Shown: positions 1 to 14,387, numbered from the stretch's first letter. The stretch is DNA of 64,000 nt from Bradyrhizobium sp. 21 (GCF_023073335.1 NZ_JADPJG010000008.1:182674-246673); one strand, 5' to 3'. The notes: generated from the letters alone by a model not told the origin. Numbers and translations: made by a program.

Positions 1-1
1 G

Positions 2-229
2 CAGGCGCCAGGCGTCAAAGTCGTCGACGACCGCGTGAAGAATTACTTCCCGATGCCGATCGACGCCTCGGGCCAGGACGACGTCCTGGTCGGCCGCATC
101 CGCAAGGATCTCAGCGATCCCTCAGGGCATTCGATCTCGATGTTCGTGGCGGCGGATCAGTTGCTCAAGGGCGCGGCGCTGAACGCGGTGCAGATCGCGG
201 AGCTGCTGCCGCAGCGGGTGATGGCGTAA
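2..229 (+). CDS. asd: Aspartate-semialdehyde dehydrogenase, C-terminal fragment
   Basis: This is the 3' end of a gene that begins before the window; reading frame 2 is open from the first codon to the TAA at 227-229. The residues around DVLVGRIRKD and the stretch MFVAADQLLKGAALNAVQIAE match the conserved C-terminus of aspartate-beta-semialdehyde dehydrogenase, which reduces aspartyl phosphate in the lysine, threonine and methionine pathway and supplies diaminopimelate for the cell wall. The catalytic cysteine and the NADP-binding domain lie outside the window, so only the family can be judged. A repeat begins 14 bases after the stop. Confidence 0.88.
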   Translation, partial: QAPGVKVVDDRVKNYFPMPIDASGQDDVLVGRIRKDLSDPSGHSISMFVAADQLLKGAALNAVQIAELLPQRVMA

Positions 230-242
230 CCAAGAAGGTGCG

Positions 243-333
243 AAGGGTGGATTAGCCGAAGGCGCAATCCACCTCTTCTGCTTCCGCGGAGACAGACTGT
301 GGTGGGTTACGCCTTGCGGCTAACCCACCCTAC
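243..333. repeat. Palindromic intergenic repeat, GTAGGGTGGGTTAG family (copy 1)
   Basis: Two imperfect palindromes lie side by side: 245-273 (GGGTGGATTAG paired with AATCCACC) and 301-333 (GGTGGGTTACGCC paired with GGCTAACCCACC). The 14-mer GTAGGGTGGGTTAG, here on the minus strand at 320-333, recurs exactly at 15547-15560 and, inverted, at 15665-15678. It contains the queA stop codon. It fills the space between the converging asd and queA genes and could fold in either transcript. Confidence 0.8.
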
Positions 334-1403
334 GGCTCTGCCCGAAACAGCAAACACGCATCCCCATACGAATAGAACCGGTACCCGTCCGCGATCGCAT
401 GCGCATACGCCTGCTGCATCGTCTCGAGCCCAGAGAACGCCGAGACCAGCATGAACAGCGTCGATTTTGGCAAATGGAAATTGGTCATCAAGATATCGAC
501 GGCGCGGAAGCGATAGCCCGGCGTGATGAAGATCGACGTGTCGGCGGCGAAGGGCTGGATGGTGCCGTCCTCGCTTGCTGCGCTCTCGAGCAGCCGCAAT
601 GACGTGGTGCCAACCGCCACGATACGGCCGCCGTTCCTCCGCGCGGTGTTGAGCCGCTCGGCGGTCTCGGCCGGAATCGTGCCCCACTCGGCATGCATCT
701 TGTGGCCGTCGGTGTCGTCCACCTTGACTGGCAGGAACGTCCCTGCCCCGACATGCAGCGTGACGCGGTTGATGCCGATGCCGCGCGCGTGCAGCGCCTG
801 CTCCAGCGCCGGCGTGAAATGCAGGCCTGCCGTCGGCGCGGCAACGGCGCCTTCGTTCGCCGCGAACATGGTCTGGTAGTCGGCGAGGTCTTGCTCGTCC
901 GGCGTGCGTTTGGAAGCGATATAGGGCGGCAGCGGCGGGCTGCCGAGATCGGCGATGGCCTGATCCAGCGCCGGGCCGTGGAACGAGAATGACAGGGTCA
1001 CCTCGCCCTCGGCGCCCTTGGCCTCGACCTCGGCATCGAGATGGCCGAGCAGGCAGACCTTGCTCTCATTGCCGAAGCGGATGCGGTCGCCGGCCGTGAG
1101 TTTCTTGGCGGGCTTCACCAGCGCCTGCCAGCGCGAGCCGTCGAGGCGTTTGATCAGCGTCGCCTCGATCTTCGGCTCGGTCTCGCGGCCGATGCGGCGG
1201 CCTTTCAATTGCGCCGCGATCACCTTGGTGTCGTTGACGACGAGCTGGTCGCCCGGCTTCAGCCATTGCGGCAGGTCGGCGATGATTTGGTCGCGCAACG
1301 TGGCGTGCTCCACGACGAGCATTTTCGCGGAGTCGCGCGGCTGCGCCGGGCGCAGTGCAATGCGCTCGGGGGGGAGAGCGAAATCGAAGAGGTCGGTGCG
1401 CAT
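330..1403 (-). CDS. queA: tRNA preQ1(34) S-adenosylmethionine ribosyltransferase-isomerase QueA
   Basis: QueA moves the ribosyl part of S-adenosylmethionine onto preQ1 at the wobble base of tRNAs, forming epoxyqueuosine in queuosine synthesis. The 357-residue protein has the usual family length, starts [16 protein letters not shown], and carries the conserved VNDTKVI (about 56-62) and [10 protein letters not shown] (189-198) segments and a C-terminal [15 protein letters not shown] block. The ATG at 1401-1403 fits the family N-terminus. A large cruciform repeat separates it from the upstream cyclophilin gene. Its TAG stop is part of the repeat at 320-333. Confidence 0.95.
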   Translation of the reverse strand: MRTDLFDFALPPERIALRPAQPRDSAKMLVVEHATLRDQIIADLPQWLKPGDQLVVNDTKVIAAQLKGRRIGRETEPKIEATLIKRLDGSRWQALVKPAKKLTAGDRIRFGNESKVCLLGHLDAEVEAKGAEGEVTLSFSFHGPALDQAIADLGSPPLPPYIASKRTPDEQDLADYQTMFAANEGAVAAPTAGLHFTPALEQALHARGIGINRVTLHVGAGTFLPVKVDDTDGHKMHAEWGTIPAETAERLNTARRNGGRIVAVGTTSLRLLESAASEDGTIQPFAADTSIFITPGYRFRAVDILMTNFHLPKSTLFMLVSAFSGLETMQQAYAHAIADGYRFYSYGDACLLFRAEP

Positions 1404-1428
1404 GTCGGGCTCGGCGCCACACAGTCAC

Positions 1429-1538
1429 TCCTCATCCTGAGGAGCGCGGAACGCGCGTCTCGAAGGATGAAGGCCTCGCTGCTGCAGCTCGGCCTTCATG
1501 GTTCGAGACGGCGCTACGCGCCTCCTCACCATGAGGAG
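1429..1538. repeat. Cruciform-forming intergenic repeat upstream of queA
   Basis: About 110 bases form nested inverted arms. The inner arms are 1456-1475 (CGTCTCGAAGGATGAAGGCC) and 1491-1510 (GGCCTTCATGGTTCGAGACG). The outer arms pair 1429-1446 with 1518-1538 around CTCCTCATCCTGAGGAG and CCTCACCATGAGGAG. It lies between the end of the cyclophilin gene and the queA start, so it is either a leader of queA or a processing/termination element. I recognise the type as an interspersed Bradyrhizobium repeat from memory; no second copy was seen in this window. Confidence 0.75.
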
Positions 1539-1544
1539 AAACGC

Positions 1545-2009
1545 CTACTCCGCGTCAGCCGCCATCCGCGCCTTGACGATCTTGTCGGGGTTCTGCACCG
1601 GCTCGCCGCGCTTGATCTTGTCGACGTTCTCCATGCCCTCGGTGACCTTGCCCCACACCGTGTACTGGTTGTCGAGGAAGCGGGCGTCGTCGAACACGAT
1701 GAAGAACTGGCTGTCGCCGGAATCCGGGCTGGCGGCGCGGGCCATCGACGTGGTGCCGCGCACATGCGGCTCCTTGTTGAACTCGGCCTTCAGCTTCTGG
1801 CCGGAGCCGCCGGTGCCGGTGCCCTGCGGGCAGCCGGTCTGCGCCATGAAGCCGTCGATGACGCGATGGAACACGATGCCGTCGTAAAAGCCCTCGCGCA
1901 CCAGCTCCTTGATGCGCGCGACGTGGCCGGGCGCCAGGTCGGGCCGCATCTCGATGGTGACGGGGCCCTGCGTGGTCTCGAGGATCAGGGTGTTTTCGGT
2001 GGCGCTCAT
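1545..2009 (-). CDS. Cytoplasmic cyclophilin-type peptidyl-prolyl cis-trans isomerase
   Basis: This 154-residue protein is a single cyclophilin domain that speeds proline isomerisation during protein folding. The catalytic FHRVIDGFMAQTG segment (about 47-59) and the SMARA...DSGDSQFFI active-site loop are intact. There is no signal peptide, so it should act in the cytoplasm, unlike the secreted paralogue at 2441-3004. Its ATG (2007-2009) overlaps the TGA of the upstream secreted-protein gene by four bases, which suggests translational coupling. The three genes probably form one transcript read from the minus strand. The naming as ppiB-like is from family knowledge. Confidence 0.93.
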   Translation of the reverse strand: MSATENTLILETTQGPVTIEMRPDLAPGHVARIKELVREGFYDGIVFHRVIDGFMAQTGCPQGTGTGGSGQKLKAEFNKEPHVRGTTSMARAASPDSGDSQFFIVFDDARFLDNQYTVWGKVTEGMENVDKIKRGEPVQNPDKIVKARMAADAE

Positions 2010-2431
2010 GCTCGTCTCTCTTGGGTTGGGGGTGAAGTCTTGTCAGGTGAGGTTTTGCGGTTGCGAAACTGGATCGCGAATGGACGCCCCGCAGCGGCGC
2101 CGGCCATCGCATCGGTAAATGGCATCGGCGAGCAGCGTTGCAACGCCTGCATCACCGCGATCCGGTATTGCAGCCGGTCCTCATCGGAGGCCTCCGCGGA
2201 TTCATAGGTAATCCTCGGATGGCCCAAAATGTTTCCGGCCCGGTTAAAGCTCACGACGACCGTGATGTCGATCGGGCGAGCCTTGGCGGCCGGTGGCGGC
2301 TTCCAGCAGGTCCGCAGGTGCCGGAAAATGTCCTGGATGGTATTGACCTGGGCGTCTGCGGCGGCCGCGCTGGAGGTGCCGAACAGCAGCACCGCAGCAA
2401 CCAGCAGAAGCCTGTTGCCGCAGCGCGCCAT
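2006..2431 (-). CDS. Small secreted protein with TonB/TolA C-terminal-like domain
   Basis: This is a 141-residue protein of unknown function. Residues 1-26 form a clear signal peptide (hydrophobic LLLVAAVLLFG, then AAAA/D). The mature part has TVVVSFNRAGNILGHPRI, a run of alternating residues, then ALQRCSPMPF and FAIQFRNRK. That arrangement (strand, a Cys before a Pro-rich turn, final strand) recalls the C-terminal domain of TolA/TonB-type periplasmic proteins, but the resemblance is by eye. It sits between two cyclophilin genes and overlaps the downstream one by four bases, so a periplasmic role linked to folding is a guess from context only. Confidence 0.8.
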   Translation of the reverse strand: MARCGNRLLLVAAVLLFGTSSAAAADAQVNTIQDIFRHLRTCWKPPPAAKARPIDITVVVSFNRAGNILGHPRITYESAEASDEDRLQYRIAVMQALQRCSPMPFTDAMAGAAAGRPFAIQFRNRKTSPDKTSPPTQERRA

Positions 2432-2440
2432 GACCTTCTC

Positions 2441-3004
2441 CTATTTGATGTCGGAGGCGACCTGCACCTTCACCATCTTGTCGGGATCAGTGACCGTGCC
2501 GCTGCCTGAACCGGGAGGAGCCTTCTTCAGCTTGTCGACGACGTCCATGCCCTGCACGACCTCGCCGATCACGGTGTACTGGTTGTCGAGGCTGCCGCCG
2601 TCGGCGAACATGATGAAGAACTGCGAGTTGGCGGTGTCGACGCTGTCGCCGCGCCGCGCCATCCCGACGATGCCGCGGGCAAAATGCACCTTGGAGAATT
2701 CCTGCTTCAGGTTCGGATATTTCGAGCCGCCGGTGCCGTTGAATTTCTCGCCGTCGCCGGTCTGCGCCATGAAGCCGTCCATCACGCGGTGGAACGGCAC
2801 GTTGTTGTAATAGCCCTCGCGCGCGAGCTGCTTGATGCGCTCGGCGTGCTGCGGCGCCAGATCGGTCCGCAGCTTGATGACGATGCGGCCCTTGGTGGTG
2901 TCGATGACGATGGCGTTGGCCTTGTCGAGGCCGGCCGGCAAGGCTTGCGCAAAGGCCGGCACCGCGAACAGAAGCGCGGCAAGAACTGCGAGAATACGGA
3001 TCAT
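2441..3004 (-). CDS. Periplasmic cyclophilin-type peptidyl-prolyl isomerase
   Basis: This 187-residue cyclophilin has a signal peptide (MIRILAVLAALLFAVPAFAQA) and should act in the periplasm on exported proteins, like PpiA of enterics. FHRVMDGFMAQTG and GMARRGDSVDTANSQFFI mark the active site. A short insertion after GDGEKFNGTGGSKYPNLKQEF distinguishes it from the cytoplasmic paralogue downstream. The gene is followed at nine bases by the small secreted protein gene, and coaD lies just upstream on the same strand, so coaD, this gene and the next two may be co-transcribed. Confidence 0.93.
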   Translation of the reverse strand: MIRILAVLAALLFAVPAFAQALPAGLDKANAIVIDTTKGRIVIKLRTDLAPQHAERIKQLAREGYYNNVPFHRVMDGFMAQTGDGEKFNGTGGSKYPNLKQEFSKVHFARGIVGMARRGDSVDTANSQFFIMFADGGSLDNQYTVIGEVVQGMDVVDKLKKAPPGSGSGTVTDPDKMVKVQVASDIK

Positions 3005-3045
3005 GACAACTCCGGATCAGAGATGAGAGAGGAAGCGCGCCCTTA

Positions 3046-3540
3046 TCAGGCGAATTTGGCCTTGAGCTGTGCCGCAACCGGCGGCGGGACGAAGGCCGAG
3101 ATGTCCCCGCCCATGGCGGCGATCTGGCGCACCAAAGTGGCGGTGATCGGGCGGACCATTGGAGAGGCCGGCAGGAAGACCGTATGCACCTCGGGCGCCA
3201 TGGCCTCGTTCATGCCGGCGAGCTGCATCTCGTAGTCGAGGTCGGTGCCGTCGCGCAGGCCCCGAATCATGATGGTCGCGCCGTGCTTGCGCGCCGAGGT
3301 CACCGACAGATCGTCAAATGTCACGGCCTCGAGCACGCAGCCGGCCTGGGCCGCCACCGGCCCGCAAACGTCACGGAGCATCTGCAGCCGCTCCTCGGTC
3401 GAGAACAGCGGCTTCTTGCCGGGATGGAGCCCGATCGCGACAACGAGCCTGTCGCACAGGGATACGCTGTGCCGGACCACGTCCAGATGGCCGTTGGTGA
3501 TGGGGTCGAAGGAACCTGGGTAGAAGGCAATGCGCGGCAT
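3046..3540 (-). CDS. coaD: Phosphopantetheine adenylyltransferase CoaD
   Basis: CoaD joins ATP and 4'-phosphopantetheine to form dephospho-CoA, the penultimate step of coenzyme A synthesis. The N-terminus [21 protein letters not shown] holds the nucleotidyltransferase signature with the T/HxGH motif (TNGH). The C-terminal [14 protein letters not shown] corresponds to the usual SSTxVR motif. I chose the ATG at 3538-3540, giving 164 residues, because it matches family length; the longer open frame to 3675 only adds an Arg-rich tail unlike the family. The cyclophilin gene follows 41 bases downstream. Confidence 0.95.
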   Translation of the reverse strand: MPRIAFYPGSFDPITNGHLDVVRHSVSLCDRLVVAIGLHPGKKPLFSTEERLQMLRDVCGPVAAQAGCVLEAVTFDDLSVTSARKHGATIMIRGLRDGTDLDYEMQLAGMNEAMAPEVHTVFLPASPMVRPITATLVRQIAAMGGDISAFVPPPVAAQLKAKFA

Positions 3541-3810
3541 GGGCCACGTCCTACCGCGCCCGGCCCGAGCGGGCAAGCCGGCCAGGTTCCTTGGCCGTTT
3601 CCTGGCCATTTCTCGCAAAATATCCCGCCGGCGATGTCGGCGACGGTCGGTTTGTTTCGTCCTGAGGGCGGCCACGAAACAAAAGGACGCGCGAACGAAA
3701 CCATTTCCGACGGCCGCGAAGACGTCCGGAAACTGGCCATGGTTACTAATCCAGCCAATGAAACGACGGGCCGCACACTGGGCGTAGCGGCCGCATCACA
3801 GGGGACTGTC

Positions 3811-4068
3811 ATGATCAAGGCTCTTTCGGCGATTGCCATCTCTGCGTGTGTTGCTGCTGCCCTCACCCTCCTGCCCGGCTTCGCACCGACCGTCGAAGCG
3901 AGCGTCCCGCAGCCGCTCGCCAAGAGCGACCGGCTGGATATCCGCACCATCGGCAAGGAGTGCTCGCAGCAGGCCTGGCCGAATTTCGAGGCGTCCTGCC
4001 TCCGCCAGGCGGGCACCAAGACCAATATCCGCGAGGCGCGCCTCGTGACTGCCGACCGCAACCCGTAG
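3811..4068 (+). CDS. Small secreted protein of unknown function
   Basis: This 85-residue protein begins MIKALSAIAISACVAAALTLLPGF, a signal peptide with likely cleavage near PTVEA/S. The mature part is about 55 residues and contains two cysteines, in KECSQQAWPNFEASCLRQ, that could form a disulphide. The frame stays open far upstream, but the ATG at 3811 gives the only sensible N-terminus. No domain is recognised. It stands alone between the divergent coaD and the kup gene. Confidence 0.7.
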   Translation: MIKALSAIAISACVAAALTLLPGFAPTVEASVPQPLAKSDRLDIRTIGKECSQQAWPNFEASCLRQAGTKTNIREARLVTADRNP

Positions 4069-4215
4069 CCGGGCCTGTCAGCTTCGCGTCAGGTAAGCGC
4101 CGAGATAGAGGCCAAGATAAACCCCATGGATATTTGCGACGTCCCGTCGCAGACTGTCTGATGCTCGCGCCCGTCGGAATGACCCGGCGGGCGCGGTCCC
4201 ATCGGGGGGTCGACC

Positions 4216-6126
4216 TTGTCCAGTACGCCCGCAGTCGCTTCCGGCCATCACCCTGACCCTCTGCCGATTGCGATGACCATGGGCGCCCTCGGGGTGGTCT
4301 ATGGCGATATCGGCACCAGCCCCCTCTACGCCCTGAAGGAAGCCGCCAAGGCCGCCGCCCACGGCGGCACATTGTCTCCCGAGGCCGTCCTGGGCGTTGC
4401 CTCGCTGATCCTCTGGGCGCTGCTGCTGATTATCTCGCTGAAATATGCGCTGCTGATCCTGCGTGCGGACAACCGCGGCGAAGGCGGCATCGTCGCGCTG
4501 CTGGCGCTGCTGCACACGCGCAACGCCCAACCCGGCACCTGGCGCGCACATCTCCTGATCGTCGGTCTCGTCGGTGCCGCGCTGCTCTACGGCGACGGCG
4601 CGATCACGCCGGCGATCTCCGTGCTCAGCGCCATCGAGGGCCTCAAGGTCGACGCCCCCTCGCTCGCGCCCGTCGTGGTACCCGTCACCATCGTCATCCT
4701 GGTCGGCCTGTTCATGATGCAGAAGCAGGGCGCCGGCTTCATTGGCCGCATCTTCGGACCGGTGATGCTGGCCTGGTTCTTCGTGCTGGCCGCGCTTGGT
4801 ATCCACGGCATCGTCAAGGCGCCGGCGGTGCTGGCGGCGCTCAGCCCGCTCTATGCCTTCGACTTCCTGATTCACCAGGATTTCCATGTCTCCTTCGCGA
4901 TCCTCGGCGCGGCCTTCCTCGCGGTAACAGGCGGCGAAGCCATGTATGCCGACATGGGGCATTTCGGCCGCCTGCCGATCCGGCTGGCCTGGTTCGCGAT
5001 CTGCCTGCCCGCGCTGGTGCTGAACTATTTCGGCCAGGCCGCACTCCTGATCACCGACCCCACGATGATCGAAAATCCGTTCTTCCAGCTCTGCCCCGAC
5101 GCCCTGCACTATCCGCTGGTTGCGTTCTCAGCGGTCGCGACCGTAATCGCCTCGCAGGCGATCATCTCCGGCGTGTTCTCGCTGACGCAGCAGTCGATCC
5201 AGCTCGGCTTCCTGCCGCGCATGCAGATCCGTCACACCACGAGCGACGCGATCGGCCAGATCTACGTGCCCTTGGTGAACTGGCTGCTCGCGGCTGCAAC
5301 CCTTGGCGCCGTCCTGAGCTTCGGCACCTCGGAAGCGCTTGCCGGCGCCTACGGCATCGCTGTGTCACTGCTGATGGCAATCACCACGCTGCTCGCCGCC
5401 CTGGTCGCTATCCAGTGGGGCTATTCGCCATGGCTCGTCGTCGCCGTGAACGGATTCTTCTTCGTGATCGACGTGATCTTCTTCTCGGCCAATTCGATCA
5501 AGCTGTTCGAGGGCGGCTGGTTTCCGCTGCTGCTCGCAGCCTTCGTCGCCTTCCTGATGCTGACCTGGCGCAGCGGCGTAAAGCTGGTCGAGGCCGCGCG
5601 CGGAAAACTGCGCCAGCCCGAGGAGGATCTGATCGAGACGGCGGTCAACAAGTGCAGCGCCAGACTGCCCGGGACGGCCGTGTTCCTGGCGTCGGCGCCG
5701 CGCGGCGTGCCGCTGGCGCTGACCCAGTTCGTCAAGCACAACCACGTGCTGCACGAGCGCATCGTCCTCGTCACTGTGCTGATCGAGGAGCTTCCTCACA
5801 TCGCCGACGAAGACCGCACCGAGGTGATCGAGATCATCCCCGGCATCACGCGCGTGATCCTGCATTACGGCTTCATGCAGAATCCGACGATCTATGACGG
5901 ACTGACCCTCGCCTGCCGCCACGGCAAGCTGCCTGGCATCGACCTCTCCGACATCACCTATTACGTCGGCCGCGAGACCATCATCCCGCGCGAGGACGTC
6001 CCGGGCATGTGGGTCTGGCGCGAAACCCTGTTCGCCTTCCTCCAGCGCAACGCCGAACGCTCGGCCGCGTTCTTCGGCGTGCCGACCAAGCAGGTGGTGG
6101 AGTTCGGGACCGAGCTGGAGATTTAG
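4216..6126 (+). CDS. kup: Potassium uptake transporter, KUP family
   Basis: KUP proteins import potassium together with protons across the inner membrane. The 636-residue product has the family N-terminal signature GVVYGDIGTSPLYALKEA (about 30-47), the acidic NRGEGGI loop, twelve predicted hydrophobic segments, and a cytoplasmic C-terminal domain of about 200 residues. The start is a TTG at 4216 preceded by GGGGGGT at a good distance; an in-frame ATG at 4273 would cut 19 residues but has a weaker ribosome site. It converges with gyrA across a palindromic repeat. Whether it serves low-pH uptake or housekeeping cannot be told. Confidence 0.94.
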   Translation: MSSTPAVASGHHPDPLPIAMTMGALGVVYGDIGTSPLYALKEAAKAAAHGGTLSPEAVLGVASLILWALLLIISLKYALLILRADNRGEGGIVALLALLHTRNAQPGTWRAHLLIVGLVGAALLYGDGAITPAISVLSAIEGLKVDAPSLAPVVVPVTIVILVGLFMMQKQGAGFIGRIFGPVMLAWFFVLAALGIHGIVKAPAVLAALSPLYAFDFLIHQDFHVSFAILGAAFLAVTGGEAMYADMGHFGRLPIRLAWFAICLPALVLNYFGQAALLITDPTMIENPFFQLCPDALHYPLVAFSAVATVIASQAIISGVFSLTQQSIQLGFLPRMQIRHTTSDAIGQIYVPLVNWLLAAATLGAVLSFGTSEALAGAYGIAVSLLMAITTLLAALVAIQWGYSPWLVVAVNGFFFVIDVIFFSANSIKLFEGGWFPLLLAAFVAFLMLTWRSGVKLVEAARGKLRQPEEDLIETAVNKCSARLPGTAVFLASAPRGVPLALTQFVKHNHVLHERIVLVTVLIEELPHIADEDRTEVIEIIPGITRVILHYGFMQNPTIYDGLTLACRHGKLPGIDLSDITYYVGRETIIPREDVPGMWVWRETLFAFLQRNAERSAAFFGVPTKQVVEFGTELEI

Positions 6127-6137
6127 CTCGTTTTCGA

Positions 6138-6248
6138 AGCCCGGATGGAGCGCGAGCGTAGTCCGGGAATCCAAACGTGCGGCAATCTGCGTTCCCGGAT
6201 TGCGCCATCGGTCGGCGCTTCGCACCGACCTCCTGCTCCATCCGGGCT
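6138..6248. repeat. Palindromic intergenic repeat between kup and gyrA
   Basis: The 111-base element has outer arms AGCCCGGATGGAGC at 6138-6151 and GCTCCATCCGGGCT at 6235-6248, a perfect 14-base match. Inner segments (GTCCGGGAATC near 6160 and GTTCCCGGATTGC near 6190) could pair as well, giving a branched hairpin. It fills the gap between the converging kup and gyrA genes almost exactly and may end both transcripts. No run of T follows, so a classical terminator is not shown. Confidence 0.8.
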
Positions 6249-6253
6249 ACACA

Positions 6254-8998
<2,745 letters not shown>

Positions 8999-9359
8999 GG
9001 GGAAATCCGGTGAGGTTTTATCTGGGAATCATATAGCGCATCGGGGGTCGGATAACCACCCTTGCGAGGCTCGGGCAAGCGCTTTTTCCGACTGTTTTTC
9101 CAACAACTTAAGCCCTTGCCAGATGAGTCTCGGACAGCCCCTGCATCGAGCTTCCAAAATCGCTTGCGACACCTGGTAAACCCCGGGGCGCGGAGGTGCC
9201 GCGCCTACCCGTTTGCCATGGCGCAATCGAAGCTCAACCCAAACATGAAGCGGGCCCGGAAATCCCGAGCCCGTCCTGCCGATTAGTAAGATTTGCTGAC
9301 ACCTCGTGGGAGGCGCCGGCCCATCCAGCCGACGCGTCCTCGTCGCGCGACCAGCGTGC
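8999..9359. other. Intergenic region between ssb and gyrA
   Basis: This 361-base gap lies downstream of ssb and upstream of gyrA, both on the minus strand. No open frame in it looks real. A minus-strand TATGAT-like element near 9028-9036 could belong to a gyrA promoter, but no convincing -35 partner is visible. The hairpin at 9251-9273 is the only clear structure. Confidence 0.5.
9251..9273 (-). terminator. Hairpin downstream of ssb
   Basis: CGGGCCCGG and CCCGAGCCCG pair with one position that becomes a G-U pair in the minus-strand RNA. It lies about 90 bases past the ssb stop. No T-run follows, so it may stabilise the 3' end rather than terminate transcription. Confidence 0.4.
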
Positions 9360-9857
9360 TCAGAACGGGATGTCGTCATCCATGTCGCTGTTGCGGCCAC
9401 CGCCGCCAGCGGCAACGGGACGGCGCGGCGCGCTGCTGACCGGACCGGAGGAGCCGAAATCGCCGCCCGGCTCATCGCCGAAGCTGCCGCCACCCGCGCC
9501 GCCGCTGCGACCGTCGAGCATCGTCAGCGTCGAGTTGAAGCCCTGGAGCACGACCTCGGTGGAATATTTCTCGACGCCGGCTTGGTCGGTCCATTTGCGG
9601 GTCTGCAGCGCACCCTCGATGTAAACCTTGGCGCCCTTCTTCAGGTACTGCTCGGCGACCTTGCACAGCCCTTCGTTGAAGATCACGACACGATGCCACT
9701 CGGTCTTTTCCTTGCGCTCGCCGCTGTTCTTGTCACGCCAGGTCTCGGAGGTGGCGATGCTCAAATTCGCGATCGGCCGCCCGTCCTGGGTGCGACGGAT
9801 TTCAGGATCCTTGCCGAGATTTCCAACCAGAATGACCTTGTTGACGCTTCCCGCCAT
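9360..9857 (-). CDS. ssb: Single-stranded DNA-binding protein
   Basis: SSB coats single-stranded DNA during replication, repair and recombination. The 165-residue protein has the OB-fold from [21 protein letters not shown] through about residue 110, with the conserved [19 protein letters not shown] and [15 protein letters not shown] segments, then a Gly-rich linker and the acidic tip DMDDDIPF that recruits partner proteins. Sitting near uvrA with the genes pointing apart matches a common bacterial neighbourhood, although an outer-membrane protein gene lies between them here. Confidence 0.96.
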   Translation of the reverse strand: MAGSVNKVILVGNLGKDPEIRRTQDGRPIANLSIATSETWRDKNSGERKEKTEWHRVVIFNEGLCKVAEQYLKKGAKVYIEGALQTRKWTDQAGVEKYSTEVVLQGFNSTLTMLDGRSGGAGGGSFGDEPGGDFGSSGPVSSAPRRPVAAGGGGRNSDMDDDIPF

Positions 9858-10435
9858 CGCCGCTCTCCACTCCGAATGCCACTGAATTTAAGAAGGCGGG
9901 TCCGCGCCCGCGGTCCTCTGCCACCTGTTGGCGACCCTATACGCTTGCGAGGGCCGGTCAGCCCGGTACCCCTCAGGTTATCCCCACATATAGCATCGAT
10001 CCGGATTTCGTTCCAGATTTGTTCCTGCATGCCCGAGCACCGAATCCCTCGGCAATCGAACGGACACCTTCACCAGCTCGGGAACCGGACGGACGGCGCT
10101 CGGCGGCGCCACACGCTCCGGGCGCATCAGCGAGAGCCCCGATAGCGGCCTGATTCCTCGTCAACTAGCGCCGGGCGCTCCGACTATCTGGAAGAGCTAA
10201 CAGCTTGATATAATTTCAGAATAAAGGAAGTTTTCGGCCGGATTTCCTGTTTCTCGGTTCCCGATCGGGAACAATAGGTCAGCATCTGCACCATTTTCAG
10301 GCGGCTGTGACCTTTCGGATACACAACTTGCAGCTTTGCTGGTGTAAGCACGACATCAGTTGGACCACGGCGTCCGCTGCCCTTTCCGGGAATAGGGAAG
10401 GCAACATCAGAAACTGGGACTGGGATTAGTTGAAA
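9858..10435. other. Intergenic region upstream of the outer-membrane protein gene
   Basis: About 580 bases separate the divergent ssb and the beta-barrel gene. The part from 10190 to 10340 is distinctly AT-richer than its surroundings. It contains a perfect TATAAT at 10209-10214 with no good -35 hexamer 16-18 bases before it, and a small hairpin GTTCCCGATCGGGAAC near 10257-10272. If transcription starts there, the leader of the outer-membrane gene would exceed 200 bases. No credible coding sequence was seen. Confidence 0.45.
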
Positions 10436-11128
10436 ATGAAAAAGGTTTTGTTGGCTTCGGCCTGTTTGTTCGCTCTCGCGGCCCCCGCTTCGGCTGCTGA
10501 TCTCGCGGCTCGCCCGTACACCAAGGCTCCGGTGGCGATGGCTTCGGTCTACAATTGGACCGGTTTCTACCTCGGTGTCGTTGGTGGCGGCGCCTGGGAA
10601 GATTCGGGCTCCCCGCGCATGCAGGGTGGATTCGTCGGCGGCACCGCCGGCTACAACTGGCAGACCGGCAACGTCGTGTTCGGTGTCGAGGCTGATGGCG
10701 CCTGGGCTGACGTCAACGCGTCTGTGACCGGCGCGACCGTCGTTCCCGGCTTCGGCGTAGTCGCCGCGACCGCGAGCTCCAAAACCGACGCAATGGGCAC
10801 CGTGCGCGGCCGTATCGGCTACGCCGTCAACCAGGTCCTGTTCTACGGCACTGGCGGTTATGCCTGGATCGACAACAAGATCAGCCTCTCCGCGCCCGCG
10901 CTTGGCGTGAGTATCTCGGACAGCAAGTGGCACTCCGGCTGGACTGTCGGCGCGGGCGTCGAGGCGTTCATCGCTCCGCAGTGGTCGATCAAGGGCGAGT
11001 ACCTCTATCGCAGCCTCGGCGGCGAGACCTATTTCTCGGGCGCCGTGCCCACCGGCACGCTCAACTTCCACACCGTACAGTTCGGCGTGAACTATCACTT
11101 CGGGGGCCCGATCGTCGCGAAGTACTAA
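10436..11128 (+). CDS. Outer-membrane beta-barrel protein (Omp25/Omp31-like)
   Basis: This 230-residue protein belongs to the porin-like small beta-barrel family abundant in rhizobia and brucellae. It has a signal peptide (MKKVLLASACLFALAAPASA/AD), the typical DLAARPYTKAP mature start, the YNWTGFYLGVVGGG first strand, alternating amphipathic strands, GYAVNQVLFYGTGGYAW, and the C-terminal HTVQFGVNYHFGGPIVAKY ending in an aromatic strand. I chose ATG at 10436; a TTG two codons earlier (10430) is possible and nearer to a GGGA. A strong terminator follows, so it is likely monocistronic. Confidence 0.92.
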   Translation: MKKVLLASACLFALAAPASAADLAARPYTKAPVAMASVYNWTGFYLGVVGGGAWEDSGSPRMQGGFVGGTAGYNWQTGNVVFGVEADGAWADVNASVTGATVVPGFGVVAATASSKTDAMGTVRGRIGYAVNQVLFYGTGGYAWIDNKISLSAPALGVSISDSKWHSGWTVGAGVEAFIAPQWSIKGEYLYRSLGGETYFSGAVPTGTLNFHTVQFGVNYHFGGPIVAKY

Positions 11129-11155
11129 GCTTCGCTTCGACTCCATCTCTTTACG

Positions 11156-11182
11156 AAAGGCCGGCCTTGTGCCGGCCTTTTT
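11156..11182 (+). terminator. Rho-independent terminator of the outer-membrane protein gene
   Basis: A perfect 10-base-pair stem, AAAGGCCGGC (11156-11165) with GCCGGCCTTT (11171-11180), has a five-base loop and continues into a T-rich run (TTTTTGTTT). It starts 28 bases after the stop codon. This is the best classical terminator in the window. Confidence 0.9.
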
Positions 11183-11405
11183 GTTTGCGGGATACGCTTC
11201 CGCGCAGTTCCGCGAGCCCTCCTGCTGCCAGATGCCGCCAGCGCGCCAACATTCCGTTGACGATTCGCACACGCCACTGGAAATCCATCCCCGTTCTTCC
11301 TACGTTCGCTGACATACCCATCGGCGCCGATCCCGGTTCCGGGCGAAGCGCGCCTTTAGCGTTGGCGCGATCGCGCGCCTTTGGGATTCCTTGAGGACCA
11401 CCAGG

Positions 11406-14387
<2,982 letters not shown>

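Noticed and set aside
1429..1538. preQ1 riboswitch before queA
   Set aside because: The element is a symmetrical repeat with long arms and lacks the short pseudoknot features of preQ1 riboswitches.
3046..3675. Longer CoaD start at 3675
   Set aside because: Adds 45 Arg-rich residues before a perfect family start; the ATG at 3540 fits better.
9973..10164. Minus-strand 63-codon frame upstream of the outer-membrane gene
   Set aside because: Ala/Arg-rich, no ribosome site or family.
10209..10214. Perfect TATAAT as a promoter of the outer-membrane protein gene
   Set aside because: No acceptable -35 element at 16-18 bases, and the match alone in an AT-rich patch is weak; mentioned only in the region note.
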